Source: an uncultured Sphingobacteriales bacterium
GTDB lineage: Bacteria; Bacteroidota; Bacteroidia; Chitinophagales; Chitinophagaceae
Length of the DNA: 33,114 bases
Assembly (NCBI GenBank): GCA_946479435.1
Contig: CAMLFX010000027.1
Location: forward strand, 1 to 33,114
Reading direction: 5' to 3'
Shown here piece by piece: positions 1 through 8,613 of the stretch. A program made the position numbers and the translations under genes. Within the stretch, counting starts at the first letter, position 1; each line of letters starts with the position of its first letter. Under the pieces are notes generated by a model. The model was not told where the DNA came from and ran no database searches. It worked only from the letters and a program-made list of their open reading frames with translations.

Positions 1-425
1 ACCCGTGTAAGTAACTGAAGGTATTTATCTAAGGCTGCTTTTTCCTGGGGAAAGTATTGTAGTAGTTGCTCCTTAAAATTCTCTTTGCCTATGGCTTGCG
101 GGTAAAGCTGCTCTTCATTACCAAAGGCTATTTTATCGAAAGCATTGTTATCGTAGGCCTTCAGTTGCAGCTTATCCATAATGCCTGCATAGCTGAATAT
201 CTTATTCAGCGTATGACCATCGCCCAAGCCTCCGATATAGTGTACACAACTATCGAAGACCTTCTTTTGCAGGCTAAAGGTTTGCAGGCAGCCGCCTATT
301 TGCTTGTCTTTCTCCAATACACAAACCTTCATGCCTTCTTTTGCAAGAAGCACAGCACTCAAAAGGCCACCTAAACCACCGCCTACAATTACAACATCGT
401 ACGTATTATTTGCAGGCGGTAGCAA
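1..425 (-). CDS. FAD/NAD(P)-dependent oxidoreductase, CrtI/phytoene-desaturase-like (partial, C-terminus outside window)
   Basis: Reading the minus strand gives an N-terminal dinucleotide-binding fold: a hydrophobic strand, then GGGLGGLLSA (the GxGxxG FAD motif), then the acidic strand end VCVLEKD and IGGCLQTF. This is the typical opening of phytoene desaturase, retinol saturase and amine-oxidase-like flavoproteins. About 140 residues are inside the window and the rest runs off the left edge. The frame has no ATG before the Rossmann motif. A TAA closes it upstream inside glmM, so the best start is TTG at 423-425, 17 bases after the glmM stop; this start is inferred. It lies directly downstream of glmM and may be co-transcribed. 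Substrate unknown: carotenoid or related isoprenoid, or another flavin-oxidised lipid. Confidence 0.75.
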   Translation of the reverse strand, partial: MLPPANNTYDVVIVGGGLGGLLSAVLLAKEGMKVCVLEKDKQIGGCLQTFSLQKKVFDSCVHYIGGLGDGHTLNKIFSYAGIMDKLQLKAYDNNAFDKIAFGNEEQLYPQAIGKENFKEQLLQYFPQEKAALDKYLQLLTR

Positions 426-442
426 GTTGGTTATGATAAATT

Positions 443-1837
443 TTAATGAACGTTTTCCAGCATCATCTCTTTAATATCGGCCATTATACGTTTGGCTATA
501 TTGTTAGAGGTAGTTTCGGTACCGCTTTCGGCATAAATGCGGATGATAGGCTCTGTGTTAGAGGTACGCAGGTGTACCCAGTCGCTATCGAAATCTATAC
601 GCAAACCATCTTCGGTATTAATAGGTTGCTTTTTATATTTATCTTTTATCTGTGCGAAGATGTTCTTAACGTTCACATTTTCGTTCAACTCTATCTTATT
701 CTTCGATATGAAGTAGTTAGGGTAAGTGCCACGCAAAGCTTTGATGCTTTTGCCAAACTTAGCCAGGTGGGTAAGGAACAATGCAATGCCTATCAAAGCA
801 TCGCGGCCATAATGCAGTTCAGGTACAATCACACCACCATTGCCTTCGCCGCCAATTACAGCATTTACCTCTTTCATTTTCTTTACCACATTCACTTCGC
901 CCACAGCACTTGGAAAATATTCGCCACCATGTTTTTCGGTGACATCGCGCAGCGCACGCGTAGAAGAGAGATTGGAAACTGTATTGCCTTTTTTGTGCGA
1001 TAAGATATAGTCGGCAATAGCTACCAATGTATATTCTTCGCCAAACAAGCTGCCATCTTCGCATACAAAGCAAAGGCGGTCAACATCAGGATCAACAGCT
1101 ATACCCAAATGTGCATTTTGTTTTTCAACAGCACTGCAAAGTTCGCGTAGGTTTTCAGGAAGTGGCTCCGGGTTGTGTGCAAAGCGTCCGGTAACTTCTT
1201 CATTTATCACAGTAACTTCTTCAACACCCAGGGCTTTCAATAGCTGTGGTACTGAAAGTGAACCTGTTGAGTTGACAGGATCGACAATTATTTTGAAGTT
1301 CTTCTCTGCAATAGCTTTTACATCAACCAAAGGGTGAGCTAATATCTCATCGATATGTTTTTGAATATACGCATCATTGTATGTAAGGGTGCCCACTTTA
1401 TTGATGTCGGCAAATTCGTGTTCGTTCTTATCAGCATAGTCCAGTATCCACTGGCCGGCATCAGCGCTTAAGAATTCACCATCTGCATTCAGCAGTTTCA
1501 ATGCATTCCATTCTTTAGGGTTATGGCTGGCAGTTAGTATGATGCCACCACCAGCTTTTTCCATTTTTACCGCCATCTCTACGGTTGGGGTAGTGCTTAA
1601 GCCAAGATCAATAACATCGAAGCCAGAACTTTGCAACGTAGCAGCTACCAGGTTGCGTACCATTTCGCCCGATATACGGCCATCGCGGCCAATAATTATT
1701 TTGTTATTGCTGCCTTGTGCAGCTATCCACGCACCATAAGCTGTGGTGAATTTTACTACGTCAATAGGGGTGAGTCCTGAACCAGGTTTGCCACCAATGG
1801 TGCCCCTGATGCCGGAAATAGATTTGATAAGTGCCAT
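443..1837 (-). CDS. glmM: Phosphoglucosamine mutase
   Basis: 464-residue member of the alpha-D-phosphohexomutase family, which converts glucosamine-6-phosphate to glucosamine-1-phosphate for UDP-GlcNAc, peptidoglycan and LPS synthesis in the cytoplasm. The phosphoserine loop TASHNP places the catalytic Ser at residue 104. The metal loop DPDVDR gives Asp249, Asp251 and Asp253. The sugar-binding loop is GEGNGG at 330-335, and the phosphate-binding loop RTSNTEP is at 424-430. The GEGNGG loop differs from the GEQSGH of E. coli GlmM and resembles archaeal-type phosphoglucosamine mutases, so a broader phosphomannomutase/phosphoglucomutase activity is possible. Length is normal and the ATG start is clear. 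A PAS kinase gene lies upstream, separated by 124 bases. Confidence 0.92.
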   Translation of the reverse strand: MALIKSISGIRGTIGGKPGSGLTPIDVVKFTTAYGAWIAAQGSNNKIIIGRDGRISGEMVRNLVAATLQSSGFDVIDLGLSTTPTVEMAVKMEKAGGGIILTASHNPKEWNALKLLNADGEFLSADAGQWILDYADKNEHEFADINKVGTLTYNDAYIQKHIDEILAHPLVDVKAIAEKNFKIIVDPVNSTGSLSVPQLLKALGVEEVTVINEEVTGRFAHNPEPLPENLRELCSAVEKQNAHLGIAVDPDVDRLCFVCEDGSLFGEEYTLVAIADYILSHKKGNTVSNLSSTRALRDVTEKHGGEYFPSAVGEVNVVKKMKEVNAVIGGEGNGGVIVPELHYGRDALIGIALFLTHLAKFGKSIKALRGTYPNYFISKNKIELNENVNVKNIFAQIKDKYKKQPINTEDGLRIDFDSDWVHLRTSNTEPIIRIYAESGTETTSNNIAKRIMADIKEMMLENVH

Positions 1838-1873
1838 GCTAAAATAAAACTATAAGAGGTATAAATGAGTATG

Positions 1874-1881
1874 CGAAGATA
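1874..1881 (-). promoter_or_regulatory. Possible -7 promoter element of glmM
   Basis: On the minus strand this reads TATCTTCG, one mismatch from the Bacteroidota -7 consensus TAnnTTTG, 36 bases upstream of the glmM ATG. No convincing TTTG element sits 19 bases further upstream, so this is a weak call. Confidence 0.3.
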
Positions 1882-1961
1882 AGCCTTTACAAGTCATTTT
1901 TCTTTTGTGACTAATGGATTTTAACCGGCATATAATGTGCCAAAAGCTGTGGTTTGAAGTA

Positions 1962-4730
1962 TTAAGCAGGGATTATAATTGTAAATACAGAGCCCTTACC
2001 AGGATCGCTATCGGCGTAAATGGTGCCGCCATGATTTTCTGTTATTTTTTTGCATATTGCCAGTCCTATACCCGTACCCTCGTAATCGCTTTTGCTATGC
2101 AAACGCTGGAAGATAGTGAATATTTTATGCTCGAATTGTTTATCGAAACCAATACCATTATCTGCCACCTGGATTTGTAAATATTTTTTTGAAGGATTAA
2201 TGCCATCAATATTTACCTCAGAAGCCTTTAAATACTTATAGGTAATAAATATTTCGGGCGCCTGGTTTTGTTTTGAAAATTTTAATGAATTACTGATAAG
2301 GTTTTGCAATAACTGGCCAAATTGAAGACGTACTATTTTGGCCGTAGGCAGGGCATCAGTTTTTATAATTGCCTTTTTTTGCTCAATCCTGTATTCGAGT
2401 GTTTGCAAAACATCATTCAGTACTTCGTTCAAATCAGTTTGTTCGAATGCTTTATTGCCGGATATTGTAGATATGGTAAGTAAATCGTTGATCATATCTT
2501 GCATCCTGATGGCAGAATGTACTATTTTATCCAGATACATTTTACCACTATCGGTAAGCAATTGCTTTTGCGTAGTTTGTAGCAGATCGCCGAAAGTTGC
2601 AATTTTTCTAAGTGGTTCTTTCAAGTCGTGGCTTGCTACGTAAGCATATTCGCCCAGGCTGGCATTCGATTGCTGCAGTTCCAGATTTTTATAATTCAAT
2701 GCTTCTTCTGCCTCCATTTGTTCCGTAACATCTACCGAAACATTTAAAATGTGTTCTATTTTACCTTCTTCATTTCTATCGAAAATAATACCGTACGTGT
2801 TGAACCATTTATAGGTGCCATTGGCATGCAGTATGCGGTATTTAAACTCTACTACTCTTTCATTATCATATTCTGCCGATGACATATTTGCTTCCGCTAC
2901 AGCATTATTATGTTTATCCAGCACGGCAGTTACATCATCGGGGTGTACAAGGCTTACTAAATATTGAAAACCTTGCTGCATAATAAAATCAACATTGTAG
3001 CCTAATAAACTTTCTATTGCACTGTTTATATATGTGAAGGCACCTGTATTGGCGTTGAATGTAGTGATAAGAGATGGGGTAGTGTTTGCTATTTTTTGTA
3101 TGAATTCGCGGTTGTCGCGCAGGGTATTTTCAATAAGTTGCTGTTTAGTTACATCTTGTGCAGTGCCAAACATTTTTACGGCTATACCATTTTCATCAGT
3201 TTTCACTTCGCCTTTGCTTAGTATATACTTAATAGTGCCGTTTTTCATTACTAATCTATGATGCACTTCGTACGGAGTATGATTGGTAAAACATTCCTGT
3301 ATAACGGTGCTTACACGTGCAACATCATCCGGGTGAAGTAATGACATATATTCCTCGAAGGTTACTGCGCCATACGACGGCTCAAGGCCAAATATCCTGT
3401 ATAATTCATCCGTCCATTCTATTTTATTGTTCGGTATATCCCATGTCCAGTTGCCTATTTTTCCAAGCTCCTGCGCCTGTTTGTATAATGCCTCACTACG
3501 CTGTAACTGTAACAATAACTGGTGCCTGTTTGTAACATCCATTACCGTTCCTGTCATTATCTTACGGCCATTTTTTATGGTTACTGTGCCGCGCGACCAG
3601 ATAACTTTTTCGTCTCCATTAACATTGTACCTGTATTCGGTGTCATAATCGCCTGTTTCCTCTATTGCCTTATTTCTTACAGCAGCTATTCTTTCTGCAT
3701 CTTCGGGGTGTAAATGCTTCTGCATATCCTTGGGCATTGCGCCTTCAGCAATATTGAGCAAGCGCCTGTAGTTTGGTGAAGGGATGAATATGTTATTATC
3801 TATATCCCACTCAAAGCTGCCCATGCCCGCCTGTATTTGTGCTGTATTGAGTTGCGCCTCACTCTTTTTCAATTCTTCATCTCTGCGCTTTTGTTCATCT
3901 ATATCCAGCGTGATGCCTATTATTTGGGTAGGTAAACCACTGCTATTTCTTTTAAATACAGACCGATAGCTTCTTGACCATTTATAGCTGCCATCTTTTT
4001 GCTTTACCCGATATTCTATTTTTCTTATTTCGCCATCATCAGCATTTTTAAAAGCTTCCTGGTCGGCTTTTATAAGTACTGCATCTTCCGGGTGTAGCTC
4101 ATCGCCATCTTTACCTAAGGCATCGTTGCTATATATGATTTTTTCGTGCTGCAGATCGTACACATATATATTACCCGGTGTTGTATTGGCAATACTTTCA
4201 ATAAAATATGCGTGCTGGTTGGTGCGCTGCCTGAATATATTGATGTATGTATTGGTTGATGCCGTGCTTGATTCAGCTTCATACTCCTCGATCTCTTTTA
4301 TGATATCGAGCATTAGCATAGCATCTGAAGTGTACAATGGCAAAAATTTGAACTGGGCCATTTTGCGGATGTAGCTGCCCAGTGTAATATCTTCGGCAGA
4401 AAGGTCGTCGCGGCTCATTACACCTATCTCATCATTCTCCCAAACCTTTAACGCCTTCTCCAGGCGTTCTTTCAAACTATTATTTTCAACTGCCAGCAAA
4501 AACTCTTCGTGTGAAACTTTTCCTATCTCCAGCATCTGTTCTTTGGAAAGATGTTGCAAATAGGCTAGTATAGGCAGGTTGAGCTTGAATGATAGATCTA
4601 TTTGCTCAGTTATGTATTCAACAAGGTGATTTTCGCGTATATATTTTGCGAAGGCAGGGTAAAATTTAAAGGTGAAATCTTTCCCCTCAACTACATTATT
4701 GTTCTGAAATGGTGTAGCTGTTGTTGACAA
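1962..4730 (-). CDS. Cytoplasmic multi-PAS sensor histidine kinase
   Basis: 922-residue protein with no membrane segment or signal peptide. Residues 1-150 form a helical acidic region I cannot assign. Four PAS/PAC units follow, at about 185-285, 300-400, 425-530 and 545-670, with repeated HPED/HPDD and GT..DVT motifs. The dimerisation/phosphoacceptor helix has VASHDLKEPLRK with His701. The ATPase domain shows an N box (LLQNLISNSLKFS, about 808-820), a G1 box (DNGIGF, 857-862) and a G2 box (GTGIGLAI, 886-893). It should autophosphorylate in response to soluble signals, perhaps redox, light or small ligands, through the PAS domains. No receiver domain or response-regulator gene is nearby, so it is an orphan kinase. 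The start is TTG at 4728-4730: a TAA lies just upstream in frame and the first in-frame ATG is 64 codons later. Confidence 0.92.
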   Translation of the reverse strand: MSTTATPFQNNNVVEGKDFTFKFYPAFAKYIRENHLVEYITEQIDLSFKLNLPILAYLQHLSKEQMLEIGKVSHEEFLLAVENNSLKERLEKALKVWENDEIGVMSRDDLSAEDITLGSYIRKMAQFKFLPLYTSDAMLMLDIIKEIEEYEAESSTASTNTYINIFRQRTNQHAYFIESIANTTPGNIYVYDLQHEKIIYSNDALGKDGDELHPEDAVLIKADQEAFKNADDGEIRKIEYRVKQKDGSYKWSRSYRSVFKRNSSGLPTQIIGITLDIDEQKRRDEELKKSEAQLNTAQIQAGMGSFEWDIDNNIFIPSPNYRRLLNIAEGAMPKDMQKHLHPEDAERIAAVRNKAIEETGDYDTEYRYNVNGDEKVIWSRGTVTIKNGRKIMTGTVMDVTNRHQLLLQLQRSEALYKQAQELGKIGNWTWDIPNNKIEWTDELYRIFGLEPSYGAVTFEEYMSLLHPDDVARVSTVIQECFTNHTPYEVHHRLVMKNGTIKYILSKGEVKTDENGIAVKMFGTAQDVTKQQLIENTLRDNREFIQKIANTTPSLITTFNANTGAFTYINSAIESLLGYNVDFIMQQGFQYLVSLVHPDDVTAVLDKHNNAVAEANMSSAEYDNERVVEFKYRILHANGTYKWFNTYGIIFDRNEEGKIEHILNVSVDVTEQMEAEEALNYKNLELQQSNASLGEYAYVASHDLKEPLRKIATFGDLLQTTQKQLLTDSGKMYLDKIVHSAIRMQDMINDLLTISTISGNKAFEQTDLNEVLNDVLQTLEYRIEQKKAIIKTDALPTAKIVRLQFGQLLQNLISNSLKFSKQNQAPEIFITYKYLKASEVNIDGINPSKKYLQIQVADNGIGFDKQFEHKIFTIFQRLHSKSDYEGTGIGLAICKKITENHGGTIYADSDPGKGSVFTIIIPA

Positions 4731-4834
4731 GTTGTATAAGTTTTAAGCAATGAGGTTACCTGTTATCATTGAAATTACGAAAGACTACCTAATGCTAAAC
4801 ATAAAACTCATACCACAAATAATATTGCTGATAT

Positions 4835-4863
4835 AAAAAAAGCGCCATGCAATTGCATGGCGC
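4835..4863 (-). terminator. Intrinsic terminator of recA
   Basis: A perfect 22-base palindrome at 4842-4863 (arms GCGCCATGC/GCATGGCGC around AATT) is followed on the minus strand by seven T at 4841-4835. It begins 25 bases after the recA stop and separates recA from the PAS kinase gene. Confidence 0.9.
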
Positions 4864-4888
4864 CCTAATGGACTTACTAACCCATTAA

Positions 4889-5887
4889 TTAGCTTGCGGG
4901 TTGCAGCGCTACACGTATCCTGCCTTCTATTTCATCCATCACTTCAGGATTATCGTGCAGGAAGTTTTTAACGGCATCGCGCCCCTGGCCTATCTTATTA
5001 TCGTTATAGCTGAACCACGAGCCACTTTTGCCAAGTATGCCCAGTTCTACACCCATATCTATTACTTCGCCTATTTTGCTGATACCTTCACCAAAGATTA
5101 TATCGAACTCAACCTGGCGGAATGGGGGAGCTACTTTGTTTTTTACCACCTTAACGCGGGTGCGGTTACCGCTGGCCACATCTCCATCTTTTATCTGGCT
5201 GATGCGGCGTATATCCAAACGAACTGACGCATAGAATTTCAATGCATTACCACCGGTAGTAGTTTCAGGGTTACCGAACATCACACCGATCTTTTCGCGC
5301 AGCTGATTGATAAATATACAGCAGCAACCTGTACGACTGATAGTAGCAGTAAGCTTACGCAGCGCCTGGCTCATAAGGCGTGCCTGCAGCCCCATTTTAC
5401 TATCACCCATTTCACCTTCCAGTTCGCCCTTGGGTACCAGTGCTGCTACCGAGTCGATAACAACTACATCTACCGCGCCTGAAGAAATAAGGCGATCGGC
5501 AATTTCCAAGGCTTGCTCGCCATAGTCGGGTTGCGAAATAATAAGGTTATCTACATCTACACCCAGTTTCCTGGCATACGATGCATCGAAGGCGTGTTCC
5601 GCATCTATTATTGCGCAGATACCGCCTTTCTTTTGTGCTTCAGCTATGGTATGTATTGCTATTGTTGTTTTACCTGAAGATTCAGGACCGTATATTTCAA
5701 TAACACGACCGCGGGGGAAACCACCTACGCCAAGTGCTACATCAAGCCCTAAAGAACCTGTGCTTATGACTTCCATATCACCTTGCTGCTTATCTCCCAA
5801 CATCATAATAGATCCCTTGCCATAGTCCTTCTCAATTTTATCAAAAGCGAGTTTCAGGACCTTTAATTTTTCATCTACAGTTGCCAT
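4889..5887 (-). CDS. recA: Recombinase RecA
   Basis: 332-residue RecA, the ATP-dependent strand-exchange protein for homologous recombination and DNA-damage signalling. The Walker A motif GPESSGKT is at 67-74, the Walker B strand [12 protein letters not shown] at about 139-150, and the L2-region pattern [13 protein letters not shown] follows INQLREKIG. Length is slightly short because the acidic C-terminal tail of enteric RecA is missing; the protein ends soon after the conserved C-terminal domain. The ATG start is unambiguous. The gene has its own terminator and a 264-base upstream region with a possible duplicated operator (see 5944-5975), so it is probably monocistronic and regulated separately from rpsG upstream. 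Confidence 0.97.
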   Translation of the reverse strand: MATVDEKLKVLKLAFDKIEKDYGKGSIMMLGDKQQGDMEVISTGSLGLDVALGVGGFPRGRVIEIYGPESSGKTTIAIHTIAEAQKKGGICAIIDAEHAFDASYARKLGVDVDNLIISQPDYGEQALEIADRLISSGAVDVVVIDSVAALVPKGELEGEMGDSKMGLQARLMSQALRKLTATISRTGCCCIFINQLREKIGVMFGNPETTTGGNALKFYASVRLDIRRISQIKDGDVASGNRTRVKVVKNKVAPPFRQVEFDIIFGEGISKIGEVIDMGVELGILGKSGSWFSYNDNKIGQGRDAVKNFLHDNPEVMDEIEGRIRVALQPAS

Positions 5888-5914
5888 AACCTTTATATTA
5901 AATAGTAATTTTTA

Positions 5915-5957
5915 CAAAAATAAACAAAAATTCAATATTGTTACACAATTGTACAAA
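5915..5957 (-). promoter_or_regulatory. Probable recA promoter region
   Basis: Minus-strand candidates for the -7 element are TATTTTTG (5922-5915) and AATTTTTG (5932-5925). The second has an upstream TTTG at 5957-5954 with a 21-base spacer, so neither fits the TTTG-N19-TAnnTTTG consensus exactly. The region is very A+T rich, so position is uncertain. Confidence 0.35.
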
Positions 5958-5975
5958 TATTTATCCACAATTGTA
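5944..5975. promoter_or_regulatory. Duplicated CACAATTGTA palindromic element upstream of recA, overlapping a DnaA-box sequence
   Basis: The ten-base sequence CACAATTGTA occurs at 5944-5953 and again at 5966-5975, exactly 22 bp apart (about two helical turns). Each contains the palindrome ACAATTGT. The candidate -33 TTTG box of recA lies between the copies. A perfect DnaA-box match, TTATCCACA, is at 5961-5969 and overlaps the second copy. The layout resembles a dimeric repressor operator, but the binding protein is unknown. Confidence 0.4.
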
Positions 5976-6094
5976 GTTTTTATTTTATTGTTGCTTTAGT
6001 TTGCTGTTTCGACTCAAATGTATAGAAATTAGCTAAAGGCAACCTATTATGGCAATAGCAAGTTGTCAACATAAGGTGTAAATCTTATAGGGGT

Positions 6095-6128
6095 AAAAAT
6101 GAAAATGCCACCCGGAAGGATGGCATTT
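6095..6128 (-). terminator. Intrinsic terminator after rpsG
   Basis: On the minus strand an 11-bp stem (AAATGCCATCC pairing GGGTGGCATTT, one G-T pair) closes a TTCC loop at 6128-6103 and is followed by TTCATTTTT. It lies 23 bases after the rpsG stop, so transcription of rpsL-rpsG appears to end here. Confidence 0.85.
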
Positions 6129-6151
6129 CTATATATCGTATAGATAAATAA

Positions 6152-6619
6152 TTAGATCTTGAAGTGCGAGAACGCTTTATTGGCATCAGCCATACGGTGT
6201 GTATCTTCTTTCTTTTTGAAAGCACCACCTTCACCTTTAGCTGCTGCAACTATTTCGTTGGCAAGCTTATCGGCTATGGTTTTACCATTACGTTCCCGGC
6301 TGAAGCGGATCAACCATTTCATGCTTAAAGATATTTTACGGTCGGGGCGTACTTCTGTAGGTATTTGGAAGGTAGCACCACCAATACGGCGGCTACGTAC
6401 CTCAACAGCAGGAGTAACGTTTACCAAAGCACGTTTCCATACTTCGTAACCATCTTCGCCAGCCATTTTAGTCACTTTATCAAGCGCATCGTAAAAAGCA
6501 CTTAAAACTATTGTTTTGTTGCCGCCCCACATAAGGCAGTTAACGAAACGTGTAACTTGTTTATCGTTAAATTTTGGATCTGGTGCTAAAGGAAGTTTTT
6601 TAGCTTGTGCCTTTCTCAT
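6152..6619 (-). CDS. rpsG: 30S ribosomal protein S7
   Basis: 155-residue uS7, a primary binder of the 3' major domain of 16S rRNA that helps build the head of the small subunit near the E site. Recognisable parts are the basic N-terminus, [13 protein letters not shown] in helix 1, and the [20 protein letters not shown] hairpin; residues up to FSHFKI complete the C-terminal helix. Length is normal for the family. It follows rpsL by 33 bases and precedes a terminator. fusA, the usual next gene of the str operon, is not present. Confidence 0.97.
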   Translation of the reverse strand: MRKAQAKKLPLAPDPKFNDKQVTRFVNCLMWGGNKTIVLSAFYDALDKVTKMAGEDGYEVWKRALVNVTPAVEVRSRRIGGATFQIPTEVRPDRKISLSMKWLIRFSRERNGKTIADKLANEIVAAAKGEGGAFKKKEDTHRMADANKAFSHFKI

Positions 6620-6652
6620 CTAATGAATTGGCTTTAATTACTTTATTAAAAA

Positions 6653-7033
6653 TTATTTTTTAGCTTTTTCGCGTTTCGTACCGTATTTAGAGCGGCTTTG
6701 TTTGCGGTCTTTAACACCTGCAGTATCCAAAGCACCACGCACGATATGGTAACGTACACCCGGAAGATCTTTTACACGACCACCACGTATCAATACGATA
6801 GAGTGTTCTTGCAGGTTGTGGCCTTCACCAGGAATATATGCGATAACCTCAATTTTGTTGGTAAGGCGCACTTTGGCAACTTTACGCAAAGCTGAGTTTG
6901 GTTTTTTAGGAGTGGTAGTGTACACACGGGTACATACGCCGCGGCGTTGCGGGCAAGCATCCAAAGCACGAGACTTTGATTTTGCGCGAATTTGCTGACG
7001 ACCTTTACGAACTAATTGTTGTATTGTAGGCAT
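6653..7033 (-). CDS. rpsL: 30S ribosomal protein S12
   Basis: 126-residue uS12, which contacts the decoding centre and helps control translational accuracy. The streptomycin-associated loop [12 protein letters not shown] is intact with Lys43 and Lys44, and the second loop [13 protein letters not shown] keeps Lys88 and Pro91, so the sequence looks wild type at the classic resistance positions. The ATG start is preceded by a near-perfect Bacteroidota promoter at 7067-7097. First gene of a two-gene rpsL-rpsG transcript. Confidence 0.97.
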   Translation of the reverse strand: MPTIQQLVRKGRQQIRAKSKSRALDACPQRRGVCTRVYTTTPKKPNSALRKVAKVRLTNKIEVIAYIPGEGHNLQEHSIVLIRGGRVKDLPGVRYHIVRGALDTAGVKDRKQSRSKYGTKREKAKK

Positions 7034-7066
7034 TTGCTATACCGTTAGTAAAAAATTAATGGAGTG

Positions 7067-7097
7067 CAAAGGTAACTGTTTTTATATAACCAACAAA
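7067..7097 (-). promoter_or_regulatory. rpsL-rpsG promoter (TTTG-N19-TAnnTTTG)
   Basis: On the minus strand TTTG (7097-7094) is followed by exactly 19 bases and then TACCTTTG (7074-7067). This matches the primary-sigma promoter consensus of Bacteroidota at every defined position. Transcription would start near 7060, leaving a leader of about 25 bases before the ATG. Confidence 0.85.
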
Positions 7098-7533
7098 ATT
7101 AACAACAAAAAAATATTAGCTTTTTACACTTATTCTGCTAAGATTATTGTTTCATGTCGGGCATAAAAGCACATGTTCCCCTGCGGGATGCAAATTTATG
7201 GTATTTCAGCATGCAATAGCATATAAAATAAACGCACCACATAATGTGGTGCGCAAATCTGTTATGTATAAGTCAGGAATGGCATCCTGAATAGGGAAAA
7301 AGGCGGATTGGGGTTGTCGGTTATGACTGTAAGGGCACAATAGAGGGTTTAAGGGGGCTGGTCGTTTACGCGTAAAATTTGATAGGCTAAATAAGCTTGT
7401 TGTCAGGGTAAGAGTGTAAATAGGTGGTTAGTGCCTATGCACAAGAAGACCAACACCGGCATAAAACGGTTGGGAATAATCAAATATATTTATTTGATTT
7501 ATATTTTTATGGATAAATATTAGTTAATAGCAA
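7098..7533. other. Intergenic gap between the rpsL promoter and the LptF/LptG-family gene
   Basis: About 430 bases without a supported gene. The part from 7254 to 7533 would be a long 3' untranslated tail of the permease transcript, pyrimidine-rich on the minus strand. It holds two small inverted repeats, TCAGGA/TCCTGA at 7273-7290 and CCAAC.CCG/CGGTTGG at about 7451-7474. It ends at the hairpin at 7233-7253. I see no convincing coding frame, tRNA or known RNA family. 7098-7232 shows nothing recognisable. Confidence 0.5.
7222..7253 (-). terminator. Intrinsic terminator downstream of the LptF/LptG-family gene
   Basis: Perfect hairpin CGCACCAC-ATAAT-GTGGTGCG at 7233-7253, followed on the minus strand by TTTATTTTAT. 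It is 280 bases after the permease stop codon, so the transcript carries a long tail. Confidence 0.75.
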
Positions 7534-8613
7534 TTACTTTATTTGACGACGATATAGATAAATAGCAACGCCACCAAATATAAAATTGGGTATCCAGACG
7601 GCAATAAAGGGATTAAGGCCCGCTTTAGTAGAGAATGTAGTGGACAATTGCAGTGCCATGATATACATAGCGCTTATAACAATACCTAATGCCAGGTGAA
7701 GGCCGCTACCACCACGTATTTTGCGGCTGGCTATACACACCCCAATAATTGTTAGAATAAAACCCGCAAAAGGCTGTGCTGTACGCCGGTGTTTTTCTAC
7801 ATAAAAAAAGTTAAGGGTTTCGCGGCCACGTAGTTTTTCGCGGGCTATATATCTGTCAAGTTCCGGAGTAGTGAGTGCCTCTTTTATGGCATCGTCTTCT
7901 TCAAGGTCTTTTGGTGTAAATGAAGTGTATTGCCGTGTTAATTCGGGGAAAGTAGTGAGCGATTCCTTTAGGCCATCGTTTGTGCGTATCAGCACGTTAT
8001 ATAGTTTCCATTGTTTTTTTACGCTATCGTAGCTGGCGCGGTCGGCAAACAGCTTTTCTTTTAGCAGCGTACCATCCATTTTTTCGGCGGTGAACCGGTA
8101 GCCGACATTATTGCGATAGTCGTAGCTCTGCATATACACATATAAGCCTTTGGCTAATTGCAAGTGTACATTCCTGTCGGATGAGGTGATAGCATTATGT
8201 ATATATTTATCTTCAAATGCAAGCCGTTGTTTATTGGCTAATGGTACTATCCAATGGTTAAAAACAAGAGAAAGCATGCAAAGAAAGCCCCCCCCAATGA
8301 GGTACGGCCTCATAAAACGCTGAAACGAAGTACCTGAAGCCAATATGGCTATGATCTCGGATTTATAAGCCAGCTTGGAGGTGAAAAATATAGTAGCAAT
8401 AAACAGAAACAGGGGAAACAGCAGCGCTGTAATATGCGGAACAAAATTTTTGAAATAGTTGAGAATGGCCAAAGCAGGTGCTTTCTTCTCAACAAAATCT
8501 TCCACCTTCTCGGTGTAATCGATAACGCAGGCTATAACAGCCAGTATTATGATGGCGAAGAAGAAAGTGCCTACAAACTTTTTAACTATGTACCAGTCTA
8601 ACTTTTTCAACAC
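7534..8613 (-). CDS. LptF/LptG-family permease (YjgP/YjgQ)
   Basis: 359-residue inner-membrane protein with the six-helix layout of the LPS-export permeases: helices at about 13-32, 58-79 and 102-122, a periplasmic beta-rich region of about 150 residues (jellyroll), then helices at about 276-292, 302-322 and 332-354. LptF and LptG pair with the LptB ATPase to extract LPS from the inner membrane and hand it to LptC. Whether this is LptF or LptG cannot be decided here. The start is GTG at 8611-8613, immediately after the tgt stop TAA with no gap, which implies translational coupling to tgt. The N-terminus LKKLDWYIVKKF fits the family. Confidence 0.88.
   Translation of the reverse strand: MLKKLDWYIVKKFVGTFFFAIIILAVIACVIDYTEKVEDFVEKKAPALAILNYFKNFVPHITALLFPLFLFIATIFFTSKLAYKSEIIAILASGTSFQRFMRPYLIGGGFLCMLSLVFNHWIVPLANKQRLAFEDKYIHNAITSSDRNVHLQLAKGLYVYMQSYDYRNNVGYRFTAEKMDGTLLKEKLFADRASYDSVKKQWKLYNVLIRTNDGLKESLTTFPELTRQYTSFTPKDLEEDDAIKEALTTPELDRYIAREKLRGRETLNFFYVEKHRRTAQPFAGFILTIIGVCIASRKIRGGSGLHLALGIVISAMYIMALQLSTTFSTKAGLNPFIAVWIPNFIFGGVAIYLYRRQIK

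Noticed and set aside
446..1003. 185-codon plus-strand frame opposite glmM
   Set aside because: Antisense shadow of a conserved enzyme gene; phenylalanine/isoleucine-rich noise without a recognisable domain.
5961..5969. DnaA box as evidence for a replication origin
   Set aside because: Only one perfect box, with no cluster, no dnaA/dnaN genes and no unwinding region; it is reported only as a recA promoter feature.
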